From the NCBI GenBank assembly GCA_900318855.1, contig ONMG01000329.1, forward strand, positions 1-5,670: a stretch of 5,670 nt of DNA, in the 5' to 3' direction. Made by a program: the position numbers and the translations under genes. Below the pieces are notes generated by a model. The model saw only the letters and a program-made list of their open reading frames with translations, was not told where the DNA came from and ran no database searches. Shown one piece after another: positions 1-5,284 of this stretch (positions are counted from its first letter, which is position 1; every line of letters begins with the position of its first letter). The DNA is from an uncultured Prevotella sp. Its GTDB lineage: Bacteria > Bacteroidota > Bacteroidia > Bacteroidales > Bacteroidaceae.

Positions 1-849
1 AGCCAGCGCAGTGAAGGTCTTACCAAGACCGACGCTGTCAGCAAGGATGCAGCCATTGTACTTCTCCAGCTTGTTGATGATGGCAAGTACCGCGTCCCTT
101 TGGAAGTCATACAACATACTCCAGATCTTGCTCTGCTTAAAACCGGTCGCCTCGTTCGGCAGTACGTCCTCCGAAATATCATCAAGGAACTCGCTGAACA
201 CATTATAGAGTGTCATGAAATAAATGAATTCCGGTGAGTTCTCATTGTAGGCCGTACTGATGTTTGAAATGATGACATCGGTCACGTCCTGCATCTTATC
301 CTTGTCATTCCAAAGCGACTCGAAAAGCTGCATATACTGCGTGGAAAACGGAGCCTCCATACGGTTTACCATGTTATAGCTGTTATTGCCGCGCTCGCAG
401 CCGATATCAACAGTCGTGAAACCGTTCATCGGCATGTATGCTACTTCTTCCGCAGGAGCCTTGACGGTCATAAAGCCGCCCATGTTCTCGCCGGTAACAT
501 TGGACTTAAAGGTCGCCTTGCGCTTGATCCAATCTGCGCATTCCTTTGCGATGGCCTTCTGCGTCATCTCATTACGCAGCTTGATTTCAAATTCCGTACC
601 GTACAGACTGCTTTCGCGGCTGAGACGCGGGATATAGAATTCGCGCTTCTGCTTCTCAGCCTTTTCCTTGATAAATGTTGGGGACGTGAAAATAAAACGG
701 AACTCGTCCACCTGCTCCAGCTGCGCCTTCAACTCTTTATACGCATACATAGAAAAGCATGCAGCGGCAATTGATACCTTGCTGCCTCGCTTAACCGTCT
801 GCTTCAAATCGTCGCGGACTATATCCGTGACATTATCAAATATTTTCAT
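1..849 (-). CDS. SNF2-type helicase with phospholipase-D-like N-terminal region (5' part only, runs off the left edge)
   Basis: The frame is open for 283 codons from ATG 849 to the window edge, so only the N-terminal part is present. Residues 21-60 (GSKVSIAAACFSMYAYKEL, then the strand FRFIFTSP) look like the opening of the PLD-like domain found before SNF2 helicase modules. Residues 247-262 (LYDFQRDAVLAIINKL) resemble the Q-motif region, and residues 266-278 (GCILADSVGLGKT) are a clear Walker A/motif I. From memory, family members are about 1,000 residues long and occur in restriction-modification or defence islands, often near DUF4391 and methyltransferase genes. There is no histidine anywhere in these 283 residues, so the PLD HxK catalytic motif is absent here. 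The start lies 23 bases after the ATPase stop, behind AAAGGA, consistent with co-transcription. The helicase assignment is firm; the PLD assignment is moderate. The substrate is unknown. Confidence 0.85.
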   Translation of the reverse strand, partial: MKIFDNVTDIVRDDLKQTVKRGSKVSIAAACFSMYAYKELKAQLEQVDEFRFIFTSPTFIKEKAEKQKREFYIPRLSRESSLYGTEFEIKLRNEMTQKAIAKECADWIKRKATFKSNVTGENMGGFMTVKAPAEEVAYMPMNGFTTVDIGCERGNNSYNMVNRMEAPFSTQYMQLFESLWNDKDKMQDVTDVIISNISTAYNENSPEFIYFMTLYNVFSEFLDDISEDVLPNEATGFKQSKIWSMLYDFQRDAVLAIINKLEKYNGCILADSVGLGKTFTALA

Positions 850-872
850 AGCAGTCCGTCCTTTGTCATTTT

Positions 873-3158
873 TTACTCGGCTTCCTCCATCATGTGCCTG
901 AAGTGCTGCCCCTGATTCATCACATCAAAGATGGAATAGAACACATCCCTGTACTGTTCGCAATCAATGCTCTCGTCTACGAAGTGAAGACCATCGTTAA
1001 AGGCATCCGATCTGTTTATGTAAGAGAGCATGGCCTGTGCCAGATGATATTTCGTATAATCAGGAACGCCTCCGGCGGCCTCGTCCATGATCTGCTTCTT
1101 TATCGCATCAAGCACCGTGGTGCTGAGAACTGTACTCTCGAAGCCACACAGCTGCAGGAAGTAGTATTCAAGGATTCTCCGGATCACATTCATGAGCGGG
1201 ATCGGAGCATCCAGCGTTTCATATTCCCGCCAAAGTGCTGCATAGGAATTCTGAACCGGATTGAAATTCCTGTCCTTTTCAGAAACCTTCGTGGCCTCAA
1301 TGACACATTTCTCCACTGTCGAGATGTTATTCTTCTTGTTCACTTTGAAGAAGGACACATACCGGTAATGGCTCACCTGATTGTATGTGATCTCCCTGTG
1401 GAAGAACGCATTATGTGTCAGGATGAATATCTGCTGGATATACTTTCCTTTGTATTCGTGATCCTCCAACCTGACATTGTTGCTGCAGACGCCAAGCATC
1501 TCACGTACCAAGGCGCTCACGATAAAGAGCGCACTGGAGTCCATGCTGGAAACCGGATCATCAATGACCACGATCTTGTCCTTGCCGGAGTCTGTCTCAG
1601 TTTGGCTGCCGCGTACCAGATGATAGAAGTACAGGAACGCAATAAAATTACGTTCGCCTTCGCTGAGGTTCTCAGCAACCTTGCCATCTTCTCGAATGAC
1701 CTCATAGGTGCCTTTGACGCCTTCCTTCTCTCGGAGCCGGAATCCTTCAAATCCAGAATCCTTCAGGTGCGCATTTATGCTGTCAACAGTCGCAGCCGTA
1801 TTGATGACGCTGGCATTAAGCGTGTTTATTTCCGAGGTCAGCGTCTTATATTTTCCCTGCAGTGCTTTTACCTGTCCGTCGAGGCGCTTAACCTCAGCTT
1901 CGATATCTCCCTTGCTTTTTATATAAGCCGCGACCTTCTCCTTCAGGATGAAGGCAATCTCCTCCCAGACCATATTGAAGCATTCGAGCTGCTTGTCCGG
2001 CTTGGTGGCTACAATGTCGTTATTCTCCTGAATCAGCTTATTGATACCCGCTATCGCAGTATCAATATCAGAGAGAATGGCATCCGTATCTTTAAGTGCC
2101 ACCGGCTCACCCGGAGAAGTCCGTTTCTTTGCGATGAGCTGTTCGTTTTCGGTGATAACCGTTTCAAGCTGCGCTACGAGCTTCTCGTATTCATCGGTCT
2201 TAGCTTTCGGAAATACGTCGGTCAGGTTATTTTTCAGCAACTCCAGCAATGCTGCCATCTTCCTCGCGTACTCAATCTCGAAAGTTTCCAGAGCATCAAG
2301 AGCCTTCTGATATCCCTCATCAAATGCCTCGGCAATATCCTTTTCAAAGGTGTCTGGCAGCTTTCTCTGGCAGAATGGGCATTTACCTTCATCATGACCC
2401 GCCACGTAATCAGCGTGGCCTTGCTTTACCCACTCGGTCGCATTCAGCGCCTTCATGAACTGTGCAAATTGTGTCTCGCTCCGGCTGGTAACTTCTTCAG
2501 CAAGGAAGTGCTCGCCGGTAAGATCATAGACGCCTTCGAGCTCGGCGGATGTATTAAACGAGGGATACTTCCGCGCCTTTGGATCATAGGCGATATCATA
2601 TAATTTCTGTATATCCTCTTTTTTATGTTCGATAGGCTTGTGCTTACCTGAAAGTACCTCATCCGTGAATTGGAGCTTCTTTTTCTTCCCGGTCTGCGTC
2701 TGATCAAAGCTGCGCCTGATGTCCTCCGTATCTTCCCAGCAGGTAGTTTCAAATGAATCGCGCAGCGGTTTAAGCTCGCCATTCTTCTTGTCACGATCCT
2801 CGGCGGCCTGCCTCCCATCTGCTATAACAGTTTTTCTTTCTTCTGTCTTATCGTCAATCTGCTTCCTCGTCTCGGCGTTTTCCTTGCTAAGAGTGAACAC
2901 GCCTTTAAGGTCTCCGTAATTAGCAAGGTTCCGATTGATGAACTCCTGATTATAGACAAGAATCGTATAATCGGTAGGATTTATCCCGCTCTGCCACTCA
3001 AGACAACTCGGATCTTCAAAAGCAGATGCTACCGTGGTCTTTCCTGCACCGTTCTTCCCAAAGAAAAAATTGATATAGGTAGGCTCTACCGTCTCACCAT
3101 GAAAAGTGGCAGCATCCAGCTTTATATTTGTTATGAGGGACTTCATCTTGTCCTGCAT
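873..3158 (-). CDS. AAA_13 / RloC-like ABC-type ATPase with zinc-hook-like CPFC motif
   Basis: A 761-residue cytoplasmic ATPase of the SMC/Rad50-like ABC class, matching the AAA_13 family that includes the anticodon nucleases PrrC and RloC. Visible motifs: Walker A GKNGAGKT at 34-41, Q-loop YNQEF at 69-73, CPFC at 260-263, charged probable coiled-coil stretches around 280-460, signature LSEGER at 498-503, Walker B IVVIDDP at 529-535, D-loop SSMDS at 537-541, and switch His in THN at 581-583. The size and the CxxC suit RloC better than the shorter PrrC. The C-terminal region has RRILE (660-664), compatible with the nuclease R-x3-E pair, but a matching catalytic His is not evident, so nuclease activity is unproven. 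ATG 3158 is chosen because GGGAG lies 7 bases upstream. A GTG at 3179 in the same frame has no ribosome binding site. The gene follows the HTH gene by 39 bases. Confidence 0.88.
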   Translation of the reverse strand: MQDKMKSLITNIKLDAATFHGETVEPTYINFFFGKNGAGKTTVASAFEDPSCLEWQSGINPTDYTILVYNQEFINRNLANYGDLKGVFTLSKENAETRKQIDDKTEERKTVIADGRQAAEDRDKKNGELKPLRDSFETTCWEDTEDIRRSFDQTQTGKKKKLQFTDEVLSGKHKPIEHKKEDIQKLYDIAYDPKARKYPSFNTSAELEGVYDLTGEHFLAEEVTSRSETQFAQFMKALNATEWVKQGHADYVAGHDEGKCPFCQRKLPDTFEKDIAEAFDEGYQKALDALETFEIEYARKMAALLELLKNNLTDVFPKAKTDEYEKLVAQLETVITENEQLIAKKRTSPGEPVALKDTDAILSDIDTAIAGINKLIQENNDIVATKPDKQLECFNMVWEEIAFILKEKVAAYIKSKGDIEAEVKRLDGQVKALQGKYKTLTSEINTLNASVINTAATVDSINAHLKDSGFEGFRLREKEGVKGTYEVIREDGKVAENLSEGERNFIAFLYFYHLVRGSQTETDSGKDKIVVIDDPVSSMDSSALFIVSALVREMLGVCSNNVRLEDHEYKGKYIQQIFILTHNAFFHREITYNQVSHYRYVSFFKVNKKNNISTVEKCVIEATKVSEKDRNFNPVQNSYAALWREYETLDAPIPLMNVIRRILEYYFLQLCGFESTVLSTTVLDAIKKQIMDEAAGGVPDYTKYHLAQAMLSYINRSDAFNDGLHFVDESIDCEQYRDVFYSIFDVMNQGQHFRHMMEEAE

Positions 3159-3165
3159 AGGCTCT

Positions 3166-3170
3166 CTCCC
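3166..3170 (-). promoter_or_regulatory. Ribosome binding site of the ATPase gene
   Basis: On the minus strand AAGGGAGAG places GGGAG 7 bases before ATG 3158. It decides the start against the upstream GTG at 3179, which is preceded only by A-rich sequence. Confidence 0.6.
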
Positions 3171-3197
3171 TTCTGCCACATTTTTCTGTGCGACATA

Positions 3198-3410
3198 TTA
3201 ATCCGTTATTTTCCCATCTCGAAGCCACTCATCGACTTCTGATATTTTGAATTTGTAGCGTTTCCCGGCTCGATAAAATGGTAGCTTTCCGTCTTTTATC
3301 CAATTCCTGACGGTATCTGTGCTAACACTCAGATGTTCGGCTATATCTTCGAGATTTACCCATTTTTCCGGTGTTGCTTCTGTTGTGATGTTTTCCATTT
3401 CGTTACTCAT
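3198..3410 (-). CDS. Small excisionase/MerR-type helix-turn-helix DNA-binding protein
   Basis: A 70-residue protein made of an N-terminal tail of about 16 residues and one winged-HTH domain of the HTH_17 (excisionase/MerR-like) type. The core reads WVNLEDIAEHLSVS at 17-30, then the recognition helix TDTVRNWIKDGKLP at 31-44, then the wing YRAGKRYKFKISEVDEWL at 46-63. Family members bind DNA as excisionases or as small regulators. Here the gene sits inside a defence-like operon with no integrase in view, so a regulatory role is as likely as excision. ATG 3410 is preferred because GGAGG lies 8 bases upstream. An in-frame ATG at 3434 would add 8 residues but has only a poor site before it. The chosen start is 29 bases after the preceding stop codon. 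The sequence is AT-rich compared with the downstream genes. Confidence 0.85.
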   Translation of the reverse strand: MSNEMENITTEATPEKWVNLEDIAEHLSVSTDTVRNWIKDGKLPFYRAGKRYKFKISEVDEWLRDGKITD

Positions 3411-3418
3411 GAAATCTT

Positions 3419-3423
3419 CCTCC
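3419..3423 (-). promoter_or_regulatory. Ribosome binding site of the HTH gene
   Basis: GGAGG followed by 8 bases and ATG AGT AAC GAA. This site selects the internal start at 3410 over the longer reading from 3434. It closely resembles the site before the 213-residue gene. Confidence 0.7.
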
Positions 3424-3439
3424 ATTACTTTCATGAAAC

Positions 3440-4081
3440 TTACCCCATGTTAAACACCGGGATTTGAACTCCGGCCTCAAGCAGCTCTTGTATCAGATCA
3501 CAGCGCTTAATCGACCAGTGAGTCCGGTTTAATTCATTAAATCTGTTATCTCCAACAAGCCCAAGCTCTTCAAGGCACTCATTTAATCTTTGCTGCGGAA
3601 TGTCTATCTTGTACCCGCAGTAGTACACTTTCACATCGTTATCGTAAATTTTGAGGTCTGAAACGAACCCATATATAACCATCTGATCATCATCAGCTTT
3701 TCCATAGTTTCGGTTCTCAGCCATGAAAAGAGATGGCATAGTCTTTATTTCTTCCTTGTTCTCCTGCGTCATTTCCGCAAACCGATCCATTGTCTCCTTA
3801 GACATCAGATGCGTTAAAGCCCGGTCACGCGGAACCTTAAAATACGGCTTATCAAATTCCTCTCCGCCAATTACGAAGATGTTGTAATATTCGCGGTTTA
3901 CTCTGACCGGCACATAGAAGCTGCCTCCGAAAGCAGGCATGGTGGCAAATTGTTGCTGAACAGTGAGATTTACTGTGCCGTAGTTTGGTATCGTAACATT
4001 ATCATTTCCTGTCTGCACGACTTGCGGCTGCCCGGTCACAGGGAGGCCGGTCGCAGATATGACCTTGACTTCATTACTCAT
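3440..4081 (-). CDS. Unnamed 213-residue protein with N-terminal IPNYGTVNLT motif
   Basis: I do not recognise a named family. Residues 1-20 form a tail. Residues 21-41 hold the motif V-V-Q-T-G-N-D-N followed by IPNYGTVNLT, shared with the C-terminus of the preceding gene's product. A Q/A-rich linker (42-52) leads to a mixed domain: FYVPVRVNREYYNIFVIGG (55-73), a charged helical stretch (84-113), then VIYGFVSDLKIYDNDVKVYY (135-154) and a C-terminal region with FNELNRTHW at 181-189 and DLIQELLEAGVQI at 195-207. There is no signal peptide, membrane helix or obvious catalytic motif. ATG 4081 is chosen because GGAGG lies 8 bases upstream; an in-frame ATG at 4105 would add 8 residues. The start overlaps the previous stop, suggesting translational coupling and matched amounts of the two proteins. 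A receptor or adaptor role is only inference. Confidence 0.8.
   Translation of the reverse strand: MSNEVKVISATGLPVTGQPQVVQTGNDNVTIPNYGTVNLTVQQQFATMPAFGGSFYVPVRVNREYYNIFVIGGEEFDKPYFKVPRDRALTHLMSKETMDRFAEMTQENKEEIKTMPSLFMAENRNYGKADDDQMVIYGFVSDLKIYDNDVKVYYCGYKIDIPQQRLNECLEELGLVGDNRFNELNRTHWSIKRCDLIQELLEAGVQIPVFNMG
3959..4021 (-). other. Shared motif, copy in the 213-residue protein (residues 21-41)
   Basis: Encodes V-V-Q-T-G-N-D-N-V-T, then IPNYGTVNLT and V. Ten consecutive residues are identical to the copy in the 305-residue protein. The core V-Q-x-G-x-x-N resembles the RHIM consensus. Confidence 0.8.
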
Positions 4082-4991
4082 TCGATCCACCTCCGTGTTT
4101 TCCAAGCGTAAGATTCACTGTCCCGTAATTGGGAATCACAGCATTCCCGTCACCTTTCTGCTGAATAATCAGCGGATTGTTTATTATCTGCTGCGTAGGA
4201 GGAGGCGTACCTGCCTTGGTATCTTCATCGCCAAAATCAAACTCGCTGTCTGATTGATCAGCGTCTTCATCACCGAAGTCGTATATCTCAGCTTCCTCGG
4301 TCACGTCCGTTTCCGGCATACGCACCTCTATTTTTCTTGTTATCCGCTTTCCCATATCGCCAGAGTAGACTCTCGGCGCTCTACCATTTTCTGGGCACCA
4401 TCTGTCGTAGGTATCACGACCTACGCTGTTGTCTTTCCTATATACAACTACATAATGCCAAACACCCAGCAGGAATGCCGGGAGGCAGACATCGTCGAGA
4501 CCGCCAAGCGCGGTCTTTTTTATTTTCCCGCCGTTCTCTTTTATATAGAGCTCCTCATCCGGTTTGATGCTGTCATCCTGTTCAATCAGGTCAATCAGCG
4601 CCTTCACAAGCCTTTCGTCTTTCTTGACCTTCGTACCGGTCTCAAGAAACAGCGCGACGAATTCGGTCATTGCGCCGAGAGCATCCTCATACTCATTCCG
4701 GACACGCTCATCAAATGCCTCAATCTCCGGCGTAACGCCAAAGGGCAGATACTGGCCGGTTGAGGTCTTGCAGGATTTGAAGTCGTTTGTTTTTCCCTTC
4801 AGCGCACCTTCCTTCGGTTCCTGATAATCGGGATTGATCACCTTGATCAGCCCGATCAGAACTTCCGGATCAGAGAGGCCGTCCCTCTCGCCTTTATAGT
4901 GCTGTCTTGCCTTGACGCGCTGCTTTAGCGCCTGCAATACAAGCACGAAGAAGGTGCCGCCACAGAGCCGTGGATTGTCACCTTTTGTCAT
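4074..4991 (-). CDS. Unnamed 305-residue protein: helical domain, acidic linker, C-terminal IPNYGTVNLT motif
   Basis: First gene of the operon. I do not recognise a named family, although the N-terminal domain feels familiar from clostridial mobile-element proteins. Residues 1-200 look like a compact, mainly helical domain (LCGGTFFVLVLQALKQRVKA at 9-28, LSDPEVLIGLIKVINPDY at 39-56, and FDERVRNEYEDALGAMTEFV at 93-112). It includes a hydrophobic stretch CLPAFLLGVWHYVVVY at 169-184 that could be a buried or membrane-inserting helix. Residues 228-258 form an acidic linker with DFGDED twice (238-243, 252-257). A TPPP hinge leads to the motif at 275-296 (I-I-Q-Q-K-G-D-G-N, then A-V-IPNYGTVNLT-L) and a Gly-rich tail ending SNE. 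The ATG has GGAG 9 bases upstream. The 3' end overlaps the next gene by 8 bases. A domain-linker-motif layout is typical of signalling effectors, but the function is unknown. Confidence 0.8.
   Translation of the reverse strand: MTKGDNPRLCGGTFFVLVLQALKQRVKARQHYKGERDGLSDPEVLIGLIKVINPDYQEPKEGALKGKTNDFKSCKTSTGQYLPFGVTPEIEAFDERVRNEYEDALGAMTEFVALFLETGTKVKKDERLVKALIDLIEQDDSIKPDEELYIKENGGKIKKTALGGLDDVCLPAFLLGVWHYVVVYRKDNSVGRDTYDRWCPENGRAPRVYSGDMGKRITRKIEVRMPETDVTEEAEIYDFGDEDADQSDSEFDFGDEDTKAGTPPPTQQIINNPLIIQQKGDGNAVIPNYGTVNLTLGKHGGGSNE
4090..4094 (-). promoter_or_regulatory. Ribosome binding site of the 213-residue gene, inside the upstream coding region
   Basis: GGAGG lies 8 bases before ATG 4081 and within the last codons of the 305-residue gene, where it encodes part of the HGGGSNE tail. 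Ribosomes finishing the upstream gene would stop at 4074-4076, next to this start, favouring coupled translation. Confidence 0.75.
4104..4169 (-). other. Shared motif, copy in the 305-residue protein (residues 275-296)
   Basis: Encodes I-I-Q-Q-K-G-D-G-N-A-V, then IPNYGTVNLT and L. It lies at the extreme C-terminus after an acidic, proline-ended linker. The matching ten-residue core in the next gene uses different synonymous codons at seven of ten positions. Confidence 0.8.
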
Positions 4992-5070
4992 AGATTTTCT
5001 CTCCAGTTTTCAAAGTCGAACCCTAAGAACCTTACGAACTATAGCAGCTGACCTACCGAACGATTGGATG

Positions 5071-5094
5071 GCTCTTGTGAGCAGTCACAAGGGC
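5071..5094. repeat. Short inverted repeat (hairpin) in the operon leader
   Basis: CTTGTGA (5074-5080) and TCACAAG (5085-5091) are perfect inverted arms around a GCAG loop. On the plus strand the stem extends to 10 pairs through one T-G wobble. No T-run follows on either strand, so it does not look like an intrinsic terminator. It could be an operator or an RNA stem in the 5' leader of the leftward operon. Confidence 0.55.
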
Positions 5095-5170
5095 GAGAAG
5101 GCGTCCGGGATGCGGCTGGATAGACGGCACTGTGGTTCGTGGTGTTTCCGATTTATTCCCACCAATTCCT

Positions 5171-5199
5171 ATTATATCAGAAAAATGCACAGAAATCAA
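5171..5199 (-). promoter_or_regulatory. Leftward sigma-A-type promoter of the five-gene operon
   Basis: On the minus strand the -35 box TTGATT (5199-5194) is followed by a 17-base spacer and a perfect -10 box TATAAT (5176-5171). A TG one base before it makes an extended -10. Transcription would start near 5164, giving a leader of about 170 bases before ATG 4991. This is the best promoter match in the intergenic region. It lies between copies of the TTCTGAT word, suggesting regulation. Confidence 0.6.
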
Positions 5200-5222
5200 T
5201 ACATTCTGATGTCTTTCTGATG
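5176..5222. repeat. Three TTCTGAT words around the leftward promoter, possible operator
   Basis: On the plus strand TTCTGATG occurs at 5204-5211 and again at 5215-5222, exactly 11 bases apart, just upstream of the -35 box. The inverted copy ATCAGAA is at 5176-5182, at the edge of the -10 box. Two direct copies one helical turn apart plus one inverted copy suggest a regulator binding site, possibly for the operon's own HTH protein (inference). Confidence 0.45.
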
Positions 5223-5243
5223 AACGCGCCATGAATTTCCCCG

Positions 5244-5273
5244 CTGTGATTGCCCGCAAAAAGCAAATCACAG
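5244..5273 (+). promoter_or_regulatory. Inverted repeat running into the ribosome binding site of the rightward gene
   Basis: CTGTGATT (5244-5251) and AATCACAG (5266-5273) are perfect 8-base inverted arms. The stem can grow to 10 pairs with one bulged A. The right arm contains the first two bases of AGGAGG (5272-5277), which is 7 bases from ATG 5285. It could be an RNA hairpin controlling translation or a dyad bound by a repressor. Confidence 0.5.
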
Positions 5274-5284
5274 GAGGAAATCTT

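Noticed and set aside
894..2603. A 569-codon open frame on the plus strand opposite the ATPase gene
   Set aside because: It lies wholly antisense to a gene with intact ABC-ATPase motifs, shows no domain I recognise, and is explained by the codon usage of the real gene.
5038..5046. A second possible leftward -10 box, TATAGT with TG before it
   Set aside because: The extended -10 is reasonable, but no sequence resembling a -35 box lies 16-18 bases upstream. The promoter at 5171-5199 is far stronger.
5071..5094. The GCAG-loop hairpin as an intrinsic terminator
   Set aside because: No run of T follows the stem on either strand, and it lies upstream of, not after, both genes.
5145..5175. A possible rightward promoter ending in TATTAT for the sigma-like gene
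   Set aside because: No -35 box lies at proper spacing, and the bases are already used by the leftward -10 box on the other strand.
4912..5220. A 102-codon plus-strand frame across the operon leader
   Set aside because: It begins antisense to the 305-residue gene, has no recognisable domain, and runs through the promoter region.
5053..5271. A 72-codon minus-strand frame in the intergenic region
   Set aside because: It starts with GTG, has no ribosome binding site, and covers the leftward promoter boxes, so the sequence is better explained as regulatory DNA. Conservation across homologues could reopen it.
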